Of a stretch of DNA of 64,000 bases, positions 1 to 8,018 are shown one piece after another. The stretch lies in NCBI GenBank assembly GCA_040219295.1, contig JAVJST010000011.1, forward strand, positions 310,001-374,000, read 5' to 3'. The stretch comes from JAVJST01 sp040219295 (GTDB taxonomy: Bacteria; Pseudomonadota; Alphaproteobacteria; Rhodospirillales; Casp-alpha2). The notes under the pieces were generated by a model. It was not told the DNA's origin, made no database searches, and was given only the letters and a program-made list of their open reading frames with translations. The first letter of the stretch is position 1. Each line of letters begins with the position of its first letter. The position numbers and the translations under genes are program-made.

Positions 1-119
1 AGACCCCGGAACTTTTCCGGCGTACCAGGCACGTGCAGCGGTTTCTTCCCGAAGTAGTCCGAGAAGAACTCTTCCGGGGTTACCGGCGCAAGAAGCTGTT
101 CCAGGGTTTCAACCGTCAT
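1..119 (-). CDS. Cupin_4/JmjC-type oxygenase, N-terminal part (cut by window edge)
   Basis: Only the first 39 codons are in the window. They begin at an ATG (complement of 117-119) and read leftwards off the edge. The peptide opens MTVETLEQLLAPV, followed by TPEEFFSDYFGKKPLHVPG. That pattern (a short helix, then an F-x-x-x-Y-x-x-KPLHV segment) is typical of the N-terminus of Cupin_4/JmjC-like 2-oxoglutarate/Fe(II) oxygenases, the group that includes ribosomal-protein arginyl hydroxylases. The metal-binding HxD...H residues would lie outside the window, so the enzymatic role is inferred from the N-terminus only. It lies 63 bp downstream of a TPR-sulfotransferase on the same strand and could be co-transcribed with it. 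Confidence 0.6.
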   Translation of the reverse strand, partial: MTVETLEQLLAPVTPEEFFSDYFGKKPLHVPGTPEKFRG

Positions 120-182
120 TGCGTGCCACGCCAGCGTTGTCCAAGCTCGATCGGCTTTCGATCAATCTTTCGTTCCGTTCGT

Positions 183-1712
183 TTATTCGCCAAGCGCGTC
201 GCGCAAGGGACCGAGGAAGTCCTTGTAGTACCCCCCGCGTCCGATCGAGGACGTATACATTGGCTGGCGAACCTGCCAATCGCTCGGTGTCGAGACCAGG
301 CGATTACTTCGGTAAAACTGAAGACAAGCCTCATCCCAGTCAAGGCCGCAGAACTCAAGAATCCGCCGCCCATGGCCCTCGGGATCGCTGACGAAGTCCT
401 CATACTGAATGTCGAGGATCGGCAGCACGGCAGTCTCGTGCCAGCGCGTCATCAGGCGCCGATAGGCGACGGAATACTCGCCGATCCCCTGCAGCGAGCG
501 GGTGAACGGATAGACAGGCGCAAACTCGTTCAGGAATATCGAGATGCCCCGGTCATAGTCGTCGCGCATCAGGTGGATGATCCGCGCATCCGGCAGCACT
601 GCGGATATTACCGGCAGGTAGGCGTAGTTGAAGGGAGTCCGGTCGACCAGGACAAGCGGCCCATCCGACATATCGAAACACCGAAAGAAGCGTTTCCGCA
701 TGTCCTTCAGGATCGGCGCGGTCAGCGAATCCGTTGCCTCGGGGTATTGGTCCGGGCGCGGCAGCCGGTTCTCCGTCGTATGCCCCCAATCGCCGAAGAA
801 ATTGGTTTCACCCGCACATGAGGTGTGGGGATGGGCGGCAAAGAACTGTTCCATCAACGTCGTGCCGGACCGCGGCATGCCGAGCACGAAGACGGGCGTG
901 GGCCCAGGCTCGATGTCATTCACTGTCAGACGCGGTAACGACTGAAGCCGGGCGTCGGTGAAATAGCTGTCGACCCGTTGCAGGAACGCCGGGCCCAGAT
1001 CGATGGCGGCGGGCTTGCGGGAGATCGAATTGGCACGCTCGGCATACTCGAACGCCTCGCCATAATCGCCGATATCGTCGAGAATCTTGGCGAGCGCATA
1101 CAGTGCCTGAACGCGATGCTCCATCGGATGGGCATTCTCGGCAACGGCCTTGATATCGTCGAGATACGGCGGCGCCTCGTCGTAACGCGCCGAACGCGCG
1201 AGGCCGTTCCAGGCCTCCGGCAGCGACGGGTTGATTCTCAACGCCGCTACGAAACGCTCGCAGGCGTCATCGAACTGGCCGGTTTCACGCAGGACCGTTC
1301 CGAGATTGCACAACGCATACCAGGAGTCGGGGTCGACCTCCAGGGCGCTCTCGAACGATCTGATCGCCTCGGGCGCGTCGCCAAGATCGCGGTAGACCAG
1401 CCCGAGACCGACGCGGATATCGCTTGAGTTCGGATTGCCCGTGGCCGCCGCCTGCAGCAACGCCCGGGCTTCGGCAAGGCGCCCGGTTTTCCTCAGAATG
1501 CCGCCATAGAGCCGCAGGGCATCGGAATTCGCGGGCTCGTCGTTCAGAATGCCGACAAGGATCGCCTCGGCCTGCTTGACGTCGCGGGCCGCGGCGCGCG
1601 CCGCCGACTGAAGACGGGCCGCAACGGGCTCGTTGCCACGGCCGGTGACCGGCCGGGTCTTCGAACCGACGGACTTGGCCGCCAACCGCCGCTCTTTCCT
1701 AGATTTGCCCAT
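183..1712 (-). CDS. TPR-repeat sulfotransferase
   Basis: About 509 residues. The N-terminal half (about residues 35-235) is a run of tetratricopeptide repeats with A/G/Y spacing (for example DSWYALCNLGTVLRETGQFD). The C-terminal half is a PAPS-dependent sulfotransferase domain: the 5'-phosphosulfate loop is VFVLGMPRSGTTL near residue 275, and a C-terminal block reads VSTPSDWQVRQPMY. This tail resembles tyrosylprotein-sulfotransferase-like bacterial proteins (Sulfotransfer_3). TPRs probably present a protein acceptor. A TTG six bases upstream is an alternative start, but the ATG at 1712 is preferred. It is the last of a same-strand group (4843 down to 183) with two further sulfotransferases. 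The acceptor is unknown. Confidence 0.85.
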   Translation of the reverse strand: MGKSRKERRLAAKSVGSKTRPVTGRGNEPVAARLQSAARAAARDVKQAEAILVGILNDEPANSDALRLYGGILRKTGRLAEARALLQAAATGNPNSSDIRVGLGLVYRDLGDAPEAIRSFESALEVDPDSWYALCNLGTVLRETGQFDDACERFVAALRINPSLPEAWNGLARSARYDEAPPYLDDIKAVAENAHPMEHRVQALYALAKILDDIGDYGEAFEYAERANSISRKPAAIDLGPAFLQRVDSYFTDARLQSLPRLTVNDIEPGPTPVFVLGMPRSGTTLMEQFFAAHPHTSCAGETNFFGDWGHTTENRLPRPDQYPEATDSLTAPILKDMRKRFFRCFDMSDGPLVLVDRTPFNYAYLPVISAVLPDARIIHLMRDDYDRGISIFLNEFAPVYPFTRSLQGIGEYSVAYRRLMTRWHETAVLPILDIQYEDFVSDPEGHGRRILEFCGLDWDEACLQFYRSNRLVSTPSDWQVRQPMYTSSIGRGGYYKDFLGPLRDALGE

Positions 1713-1759
1713 GTCCAAGACTGGTCCAAGGCCGGGTCAGCCGGCGGCGATGCGCGACG

Positions 1760-2341
1760 TCATTGTTCCCGGGAGATCGTCTCACGCCGGAACTGACGGG
1801 CCCGTGAGAGAATGGCGTCCTCGATCTGCACGGACACGTTCTCACCGACATTCCGATCGCGCCAAATGCCGTCCTGCAATTCTTGCTTCAGAACGGTAAC
1901 CCGAACACCATCGGCCCGCAGTTCCCGGCCGAGGATGTAGATGTTCATCTTGTAACGCTCGCCCGGCGAGTCGGTCGATTCCCGCCAATCCGTGAGGACG
2001 ACCCCGCCAAACGGATCGGCAACCGTCACCGGCATGAAGGAGATGGTGTCGAGGGTCGCGCGCCACAAAAACGCGTTCACGCCAATTCCGATCTGCCCGC
2101 CCTGGGAGCCCTTGTCGCCGCCAAGAATGCCGCCCTCCCCGAAGAGATTGCCGTACTCCTGACCGCTGCGGGCCCGCTTGAAGCCTTCGGGATCGTTGAT
2201 GTCGTGTTCGACTTCGTACTCGACCGGTCCGGTGCAGCCGGCGACGGCGATCACGCCGACAAGCACAGGCACCAGCAGGACCCGCCGGAGGGAAGCGATC
2301 ACGCCCCGGTCACCCTTTGTCAGGGATTGAAGGCTGCTCAT
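1760..2341 (-). CDS. DUF3576 family lipoprotein
   Basis: 193 residues. A basic start and hydrophobic stretch lead to a lipobox, AVAGC, with the lipidated Cys at about residue 36, so it is probably an envelope lipoprotein. The mature part contains the family signature: a Gly-rich FGEGGILGG segment, GIGVNAFLWRATLDTISFMP, and DPFGGVVLTDW. These match the DUF3576 family found in alphaproteobacteria, whose function is not known. It sits between two TPR-sulfotransferases on the same strand (16 bp from the next gene upstream), but nothing ties it mechanistically to sulfation. Confidence 0.85.
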   Translation of the reverse strand: MSSLQSLTKGDRGVIASLRRVLLVPVLVGVIAVAGCTGPVEYEVEHDINDPEGFKRARSGQEYGNLFGEGGILGGDKGSQGGQIGIGVNAFLWRATLDTISFMPVTVADPFGGVVLTDWRESTDSPGERYKMNIYILGRELRADGVRVTVLKQELQDGIWRDRNVGENVSVQIEDAILSRARQFRRETISREQ

Positions 2342-2357
2342 CGTCCGGCTCCCATGA

Positions 2358-3941
2358 CTATCTCTCCGCCTCCAGCGCCTCGCGCAGAGGGCCGAGGTGC
2401 CGTTCGTAGTTGCGCCAGCGCGAAACCGAATCGGTATAGATCGGCTGACGAACCTGCCAATCGCTCGGCGTAGATATATACCGCTCTGTTTTGTGGTACA
2501 TCAAACACTTATCGTCCCAGTCCAGTCCGGAGAACGATATCAGCTCACGGGTTGTCGCTTCCTGTTCGGCAATCAGATTCTGATATTCCAGATTCAAGAT
2601 CGGCAATATGTCGATTTTTTGCCAATGCGCCATGACGCGCTGATAGCACCCCATGTACCGGCCGATCGTCGCCAGATCGGTCGAGAACGGCTGGTTCGCG
2701 GCAAAGTCGGTGAAATACACCGACAATCCCGTATCCATCAGATCGCGAACGCAATGCACGATCCTGGCCTCCGGGAACACGACCGAGATCAGGCCCACGT
2801 ACATGAAATTGAAGGGGGTCTTGTCGACCACCACCTTCGTCGATGACCGCAACCGATTGTTGCCGGTTTCGAAATGCCTGAAGAACTCCTTGCGGAGTTT
2901 CTTTGCGTCCCGTCGCAAGGACTTGATCAGGTCCTTCGGGGGATCCTTCATGTCTCGGCTCAGTCCGTACCGGCGCGCCGCGGTGGTAAAGAAGTTCAGT
3001 TCGCCGCCGCCGACCACTTCCGGGTGGCTGGCGAGAACCTGCTCGATCAGTGTCGTCCCGGAACGGGGCATCCCGAGGACGAAAACCGGCCGCAATGCGG
3101 GTTCGGTCCGCGCCTCGTCGTCCGCCAGCCGTTCCGGGGCATGATCGAAAATGCGCGCCGCCTCGGCCATGATCCGGCAATCGGCAGCGGCATCCGCGGG
3201 CGACGTCCGCAAGGCATTGGCTTGGTTGTAGTACCGGAACGCCTCGTCATACCGGCCGAGATCATCGTGGATCTTCCCCAGTGCGAAGAACGCGTGCTTG
3301 CGGGCCAGCGGCGTCAGCGAACCGCTCTCGGCGGCCTGCTTCAGCACGTCCATGCCCTCGGGGGCCTGCTGGAAACGGCGGGCCCGGGCCAGACCATTCC
3401 ACGCCTCGGCGAGGTTCGGATTGAGCGCCAGCGCCTTCTCGCAGCTCTTCAGCGCCATATCGAACTCGCCGTTCTCGCGATAGGCCGTCCCCATGTTGCT
3501 GTAGGCACCGGCGAAATCCGGATCGAGCGCTGTCGCCTCCTGATAGGCCTTGATCGCCTCGCCGAACCGGCCCTGCGACCGGTAGGCGGTGCCGAGCGCG
3601 TTCCACGCTTCCGACTGGCGGGCGTTCACCTTCAGCGTCTTCTTCAGCATGCGTTCCGCTTCGGCGTGCTTCTGCCGGCGGTTCAGCAACATTCCCATCA
3701 GCGTCATGGCGCGCGGGTGATTCGGCTGTCTCTGGAGCGCCTCCTTCAGAAGACGGTCCGCCTCGTTGAACTGGCCGTTGCGGTGATATCGCTCCGCGAT
3801 CTGGACGAGATCGGCGCCAGGCGCCGGGCCGACGGGTCCGATCGCATTGCCGAGCAACGCGCCGGCGACACCCGAACCGCGCGATCCCGAAACCGGGCCG
3901 GGAAAGGGTGGCGGAGTGACGGGGCCTTTGCGTCGCGACAT
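2358..3941 (-). CDS. TPR-repeat sulfotransferase
   Basis: 527 residues. A low-complexity Pro/Gly N-terminus (about 1-45) is followed by five or so TPR units (about 45-245) and a sulfotransferase domain. The PAPS 5'-phosphosulfate loop is VFVLGMPRSGTTLIEQVL at about 286-303, and the C-terminus carries ISTPSDWQVRQPIYTDSVSRW. The closing motif is nearly the same as in the protein at 183-1712, so the two are paralogues. Transcription runs from the sulfotransferase at 3995-4843 through this gene toward the DUF3576 lipoprotein. The acceptor molecule cannot be told from sequence. Confidence 0.87.
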   Translation of the reverse strand: MSRRKGPVTPPPFPGPVSGSRGSGVAGALLGNAIGPVGPAPGADLVQIAERYHRNGQFNEADRLLKEALQRQPNHPRAMTLMGMLLNRRQKHAEAERMLKKTLKVNARQSEAWNALGTAYRSQGRFGEAIKAYQEATALDPDFAGAYSNMGTAYRENGEFDMALKSCEKALALNPNLAEAWNGLARARRFQQAPEGMDVLKQAAESGSLTPLARKHAFFALGKIHDDLGRYDEAFRYYNQANALRTSPADAAADCRIMAEAARIFDHAPERLADDEARTEPALRPVFVLGMPRSGTTLIEQVLASHPEVVGGGELNFFTTAARRYGLSRDMKDPPKDLIKSLRRDAKKLRKEFFRHFETGNNRLRSSTKVVVDKTPFNFMYVGLISVVFPEARIVHCVRDLMDTGLSVYFTDFAANQPFSTDLATIGRYMGCYQRVMAHWQKIDILPILNLEYQNLIAEQEATTRELISFSGLDWDDKCLMYHKTERYISTPSDWQVRQPIYTDSVSRWRNYERHLGPLREALEAER

Positions 3942-3994
3942 GTAAAGACTCTCTCGCTCGGGGGGTGGTCGGCAACCACGGGATTCGGGGCAGA

Positions 3995-4843
3995 CTAAAA
4001 CCGAATGTCACCGTTGTCAGTGATATATCCGAGCTTTCTCATGATCGGTCCGTTGAACTCGACGATGCGCGAAACCTGCTCCGGGGTCAGAACCTCGCGC
4101 CAGCCGCCGTAGGTTCCCCGGCGGAAGAAACGCTCGCTGTGCGGCGACTTCTCGGCGAAACCCTCCTCCTCCTCCTTGCGCCGCAACGTCTCGAAAGAGG
4201 CGCTCTCGATCGCCCGCGCCAGACGGTTTTCGTCACCGCCGAGCTTCAGGAACCCGGCCAATTGGGTGAACGCCCGGTGCGGATCGCGAACCATGTCCTC
4301 GTAGCGCATCAACATCTTGGGAAAGCCCTGCGACGACACCCAGTTGGCGACATGCGAACGCCAGGTCCCGAGATACTGCTCGACCAGGTCGGCCTGGGCG
4401 GAGATCTTGTGTGTCTCCTCGGACGTGCCGCGGATGACCTCGTCGATCGTCACGCCGTAGTGGTCGGCGAACGAGACGAGCACGTCGAGCGGATTTCGGA
4501 CGATGTAAACGGCGCACTTCGTGACGCGGAGATTGAAAGCGACCCGTCCGTTCTGCAGCCGGAAGTTCCCGTGCGTCTTGACGACGGGATTGCCGGTGAA
4601 CGTTTCGGCGATATAGGCGTGGACCTCGAACCGCTCCTCGCCGACGCCCGGGCGCCGGAGCTTCTTGAAACCCTCGTCACCGAAACACGCTTCGTAGTGC
4701 TGACGGTCCATGTCGCCGAGCGCGAACATGTTGAGATCGCGCATCGACTGGTCGGTTCCCTCGTTCAGGTAGTTGACGAGGAACGCGCGCACCCATGTGT
4801 TGCCGGATTTCGGATAGGACGCCAGCCAGACGATATCGCCCAC
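3995..4843 (-). CDS. Sulfotransferase domain protein (no TPRs)
   Basis: 282 residues, the usual size for a single cytosolic-type sulfotransferase domain (Sulfotransfer_1). The PAPS loop is at the very N-terminus: WLASYPKSGNTWVRAFL, residues 6-22. The 3'-phosphate-binding region is seen in KCAVYIVRNPLDVLVSFADH (RNP followed by a Ser). A late KLGYI block and the RRGTYGGWREVL motif resemble the C-terminal RKG(x)xGDW motif of sulfotransferases, with the Gly-Gly-Trp kept. It precedes the TPR-sulfotransferase at 2358-3941, 53 bp away, on the same strand. The substrate is unknown; sulfation of lipid, glycan or small molecules is possible. Confidence 0.85.
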   Translation of the reverse strand: MGDIVWLASYPKSGNTWVRAFLVNYLNEGTDQSMRDLNMFALGDMDRQHYEACFGDEGFKKLRRPGVGEERFEVHAYIAETFTGNPVVKTHGNFRLQNGRVAFNLRVTKCAVYIVRNPLDVLVSFADHYGVTIDEVIRGTSEETHKISAQADLVEQYLGTWRSHVANWVSSQGFPKMLMRYEDMVRDPHRAFTQLAGFLKLGGDENRLARAIESASFETLRRKEEEEGFAEKSPHSERFFRRGTYGGWREVLTPEQVSRIVEFNGPIMRKLGYITDNGDIRF

Positions 4844-4923
4844 GGATCATGCCCCCGCCGTTACTGATCGATGGTGCTGTCGTAAAGGAATGTCGGCCCG
4901 ACAGAAAGCCCGAAGACAAAAGA

Positions 4924-4949
4924 AAAGGGGGATCGAGCGATCCCCCTTT
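4924..4949 (-). terminator. Rho-independent terminator of the porin gene
   Basis: A perfect inverted repeat with 12-bp arms (AAAGGGGGATCG / CGATCCCCCTTT) around a 2-base centre lies 33 bp past the porin stop codon. Read on the minus strand it is followed by TTTTCTTTTG, a U-rich tail. It should end porin transcription before the sulfotransferase group. Confidence 0.85.
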
Positions 4950-4981
4950 CCCCAACCGAATGGGTTGAACGTCGGCAGCTA

Positions 4982-6058
4982 TTAGAAGCTGACGCCGAGG
5001 CCCGTTTCGAAAACGGAGATGTCGGCATCGTTGGCGGTGCCGGACTCGTCGTTCTCGATCATGACATAACGGGCATCCCAGTAGACGCCGTTACCGAGGT
5101 TGTTGTTGTAACCGATCAGGAAGCCTTCGGCCTCCTGGTCGTCACCAGCGGTGTTGATCGTGGTGTCCTGCTCAGCAGTCGCGTACTCGATACCGATCGT
5201 GTGCGGGCCGGTCGAGTAGGAAGCGGTCGCAGCGAACGTCCAGCGGTCACGCTTGGCGGTCGAGCTGGTGTTGAAGTCCATCTGGGCGTACGCAGCACCG
5301 ACGAAGAAACCGCCGGTCGAGATACCACCACGCAGGAAGTACTGAGTGGCTTCGTCGTCAGCACCAGCCGAGGTGGCCGTAACGTGGGTGTAGCTGAGAG
5401 CGTGGTCGGCACCAGCGTTCAAGGAGATGCCAACGCCGTCCATGTCACCGCTGTACTCAACGCCAACGGAAACCACGTTGTTGTAGTTGCCGGCGGCCGA
5501 GTCGATGTTGGAGAACGCGGCGTCCGAGCTGTCACCCTGGTAGGAAACCGCGGCGCGGAAACCGTTCATGGTCGGGGTGAAGTAGCGGATGCCCTGGGCG
5601 TCGCCCGTGAACGAGCTGGCCGTACGCATGAACGCAACCGAGTCGGTGATCTGGGCGGCATAACCGGTCCAGGTACCCGAGTTGACACCGTTACCGGTAA
5701 CCCACTGCACGCCGTTCATGAGGTCGGCGGCCGAGTCGTTGTTACCGATGTCGATGGTGCCCCAGTCGTCCGAGATCGCGACGCGCATTTCGTCGACCGA
5801 CGAGCTGCCACCGTGGGCATACATGTCGACGACCATGCTGACGGTCATGCCGTTGTCGAGTTCGGTCGTGCCTTTGAAGTCGATGTTGGCGTTCTGGTAG
5901 GAGACCAGACCCGGATCGCTGGCCTGATCGTCACCGTCGATGGCGAAACCATAGGCGGTGTAGCTCCACATGTTCAGGCTGACTTCGGCCTTGGCGGCGC
6001 CGGTCGCGATGACCGAAGCGGCGACAAGGGCGGAAGTTCCAAGAAGAACCTTTTTCAT
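4982..6058 (-). CDS. Outer-membrane porin
   Basis: 358 residues. A Sec signal peptide is clear (MKKVLLGTSALVAASVIATG, cleavage after AKA at about residue 24). The mature chain is rich in Gly, Asn, Asp and aromatic residues in alternating strands, has no Cys, and ends in Phe (FETGLGVSF), as required for BAM-mediated insertion. It resembles the Gram-negative porins of Rhodobacter/Rhodospirillum type (Porin_4). Upstream GAGAGGGTAACA serves as the ribosome-binding site. It has its own terminator and a long upstream region, so it is probably a highly expressed single-gene unit. Pore selectivity cannot be read. Confidence 0.88.
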   Translation of the reverse strand: MKKVLLGTSALVAASVIATGAAKAEVSLNMWSYTAYGFAIDGDDQASDPGLVSYQNANIDFKGTTELDNGMTVSMVVDMYAHGGSSSVDEMRVAISDDWGTIDIGNNDSAADLMNGVQWVTGNGVNSGTWTGYAAQITDSVAFMRTASSFTGDAQGIRYFTPTMNGFRAAVSYQGDSSDAAFSNIDSAAGNYNNVVSVGVEYSGDMDGVGISLNAGADHALSYTHVTATSAGADDEATQYFLRGGISTGGFFVGAAYAQMDFNTSSTAKRDRWTFAATASYSTGPHTIGIEYATAEQDTTINTAGDDQEAEGFLIGYNNNLGNGVYWDARYVMIENDESGTANDADISVFETGLGVSF

Positions 6059-6095
6059 TGTTACCCTCTCATTTTTTCAAATGACCCCGGCAGGG

Positions 6096-6119
6096 GCCGG
6101 GAAGTTAAAACTCCCCGGC
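6096..6119 (-). promoter_or_regulatory. Hairpin in the porin 5' leader
   Basis: On the minus strand the bases GCCGGG-G-AGTT pair with AACT-T-CCCGGC around a 2-base centre (one G:U wobble), about 37 bases before the porin start codon. Such leaders often control mRNA stability or small-RNA access in porin genes; no specific role can be assigned here. Confidence 0.5.
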
Positions 6120-6222
6120 AGTCCGGGGCCCGACGGCAGTTTTGTCCGTCAGTGTTAGGATAGAGCCACAACGCCCGGCCTCCGGTCAACAAATCGCGCG
6201 CGATCCTGTGCAATTTAGCAAC

Positions 6223-6248
6223 AAGGTGTGTTGAAAATGACACACCTT
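6223..6248. repeat. Perfect inverted repeat upstream of porin
   Basis: AAGGTGTGT and ACACACCTT (9-bp arms) flank an 8-base spacer. Read on the plus strand the hairpin is followed by CGTTTTTC, so it could end a rightward transcript. Read as DNA it could be an operator about 165 bp upstream of the porin start. No coding sequence on the plus strand would need a terminator here. Confidence 0.55.
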
Positions 6249-6463
6249 CGTTTTTCATAGTTTCCAGCGGGTTAAAGTGCATGTTGCGTTAACCATGTCG
6301 ACCGCCGGAAACGCCTGAGTGTGATAGTTTCGCAACACCGGAGAGCGCCGCCAAATCGTTTCGGCCGGCGCGAGCATGGTCCGGGACGCCCAAGAATCCG
6401 CGAGAATCCTAGAGAATCGGGGGGATTCGGGTGTTTTTCGCACCGGTGTTAGATGTGAGACAT

Positions 6464-6491
6464 TTGACATTCACCGGCAACCTGCTACTGC
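6464..6491 (+). promoter_or_regulatory. Possible sigma70-type promoter of gabD
   Basis: TTGACA, a 16-base spacer and TACTGC lie about 62 bp before the gabD start codon. The -35 is consensus but the -10 is weak, so this is only a candidate. Confidence 0.35.
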
Positions 6492-6552
6492 GTCGGGCAA
6501 CAACAGGGGTCCGGATCGATGGTCGGGCCCGCCAGCCAGGAGAGATCGTGTC

Positions 6553-8004
6553 ATGAAACTCAATGATAAATCGCTTTTCCGCCAGCAGTGCTACATCGAC
6601 GGGGAATGGGTCGATGCCGACAGCGGCGAGACGTTCGATGTCCTGAATCCGGCGACGGGCAAGAAGCTCGGGACCGTGCCGAAGATGGGCGCCAAGGAGA
6701 CCCGCCGGGCCATCAAGGCGGCCGACAAGTCGTGGGCTGGCTGGCGCTCGCTGCTCGCCAAGGAGCGCGCGGCCATCCTCCGCAAGTGGTTCAACCTGAT
6801 GATGGAGAACGCCGAGGACCTGGCGGTGCTGATGACCGCGGAGCAAGGCAAGCCGCTGGCCGAGGCCAAGGGCGAGATCGCCTACGCGGCGTCGTTCATC
6901 GAATGGTTTGCCGAGGAAGGCAAGCGCATATACGGCGATGTCATTCCGCCGCACGGCGCCGACAAGCGTATCGTCGTCACCAAGGAACCCATCGGCGTTG
7001 TCGCCTCGATCACGCCGTGGAACTTCCCGGCCGCGATGATCACCCGGAAAGCCGGCCCGGCGCTCGCCGCCGGTTGCCCGTTCGTCGGCAAGCCGGCCAG
7101 CGAGACCCCCTATTCGGCCCTGGCTTTGGCGGTTCTCGCCGAGCGGGCCGGCATCCCGAAAGGCGTGTTCAACATCGTGACCGGTTCCGGCAGCACCATT
7201 GGCGGCGAAATGACCTCGAACCCGACGGTTCGCAAGCTTTCGTTCACCGGTTCGACCGAAATCGGCAAGGTGCTGATGGCGCAGTGCGCCGAAACCGTGA
7301 AAAAGACGTCCATGGAACTCGGCGGCAACGCGCCGTTCATCGTGTTCGATGACGCCGATCTGGATTCGGCCGTCGACGGGGCCATCGCCTGCAAGTTCCG
7401 CAACACCGGCCAGACCTGCGTCTGCGCCAACCGGATCTACGTGCAGGACGGTGTCTATGACGAGTTCGCCAGGAAACTGAAGAAGGCCGTCGGCAAGCTG
7501 GTCGTCGGCGACGGCCTGAAAGGCGTGACCCACCAGGGTCCGCTGATCAACACGGCGGCCGTGGAAAAGGTCGAAGAGCATCTGAATGACGCCAAGGCGA
7601 AAGGCGCCAAGGTCCTTCAGGGCGGCAAGCGTCACAAGCTCGGCGGCAATTTCTTCCAGCCGACGATCGTCACCGGCGTTACCCAGAAGATGGCCGTCGC
7701 CCGCGAGGAAACCTTCGGCCCGCTGGCGCCGCTGTTCCGGTTCAAGAAGGACGCCGACGTCGTCAAGATGGCGAACGACACCGAGTTCGGCCTCGCCGCC
7801 TACTTCTACAGCCGCGACATCGGCCGAATCTGGCGCGTCGCCGAACAGCTCGAGTACGGCATCATCGGCATCAACACCGGCATCATCTCGACCGAGGTCG
7901 CGCCGTTCGGCGGCGTCAAGGAATCCGGCATCGGTCGCGAAGGCTCGAAGTACGGGATCGAGGAGTTCGTCGAGATCAAGTACATGTGCATGGGCGACAT
8001 CTGA
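6553..8004 (+). CDS. gabD: NAD(P)+-dependent succinate-semialdehyde dehydrogenase
   Basis: 483 residues from the ATG at 6553, chosen because CAGGAGAGATCG precedes it and because MKLNDKSLFRQQCYIDGEW is the usual GabD N-terminus. Reading further upstream gives only low-complexity sequence. Aldehyde dehydrogenase motifs are complete: SITPWNFPAA, the cofactor loop FTGSTEIGK, the general-base Glu in MELGGNAPF, and the nucleophilic Cys in GQTCVCANR (the C-x-C of GabD-type enzymes). It oxidises succinate semialdehyde to succinate in GABA and related catabolism, feeding the TCA cycle. It is followed after 14 bp by a cyclase gene, so the two may be co-transcribed. No gabT aminotransferase is visible nearby. 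Confidence 0.93.
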   Translation: MKLNDKSLFRQQCYIDGEWVDADSGETFDVLNPATGKKLGTVPKMGAKETRRAIKAADKSWAGWRSLLAKERAAILRKWFNLMMENAEDLAVLMTAEQGKPLAEAKGEIAYAASFIEWFAEEGKRIYGDVIPPHGADKRIVVTKEPIGVVASITPWNFPAAMITRKAGPALAAGCPFVGKPASETPYSALALAVLAERAGIPKGVFNIVTGSGSTIGGEMTSNPTVRKLSFTGSTEIGKVLMAQCAETVKKTSMELGGNAPFIVFDDADLDSAVDGAIACKFRNTGQTCVCANRIYVQDGVYDEFARKLKKAVGKLVVGDGLKGVTHQGPLINTAAVEKVEEHLNDAKAKGAKVLQGGKRHKLGGNFFQPTIVTGVTQKMAVAREETFGPLAPLFRFKKDADVVKMANDTEFGLAAYFYSRDIGRIWRVAEQLEYGIIGINTGIISTEVAPFGGVKESGIGREGSKYGIEEFVEIKYMCMGDI

Positions 8005-8018
8005 CCTAAACTACCTGC

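Larger units (their letters stand above)
6059..6552. promoter_or_regulatory. Divergent regulatory region between porin and gabD
   Basis: 494 bp with no convincing gene. The porin-proximal part holds the 5' leader with a strong hairpin (6096-6119) and a weaker one near 6133-6151 (GACGG/CCGTC arms). Further out is a perfect 9-bp-arm inverted repeat (6223-6248). A possible gabD promoter lies at 6464-6491. The AT content is higher than in the flanking genes between about 6200 and 6300, as expected for the porin promoter, but no single -35/-10 pair stands out there. Confidence 0.6.
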
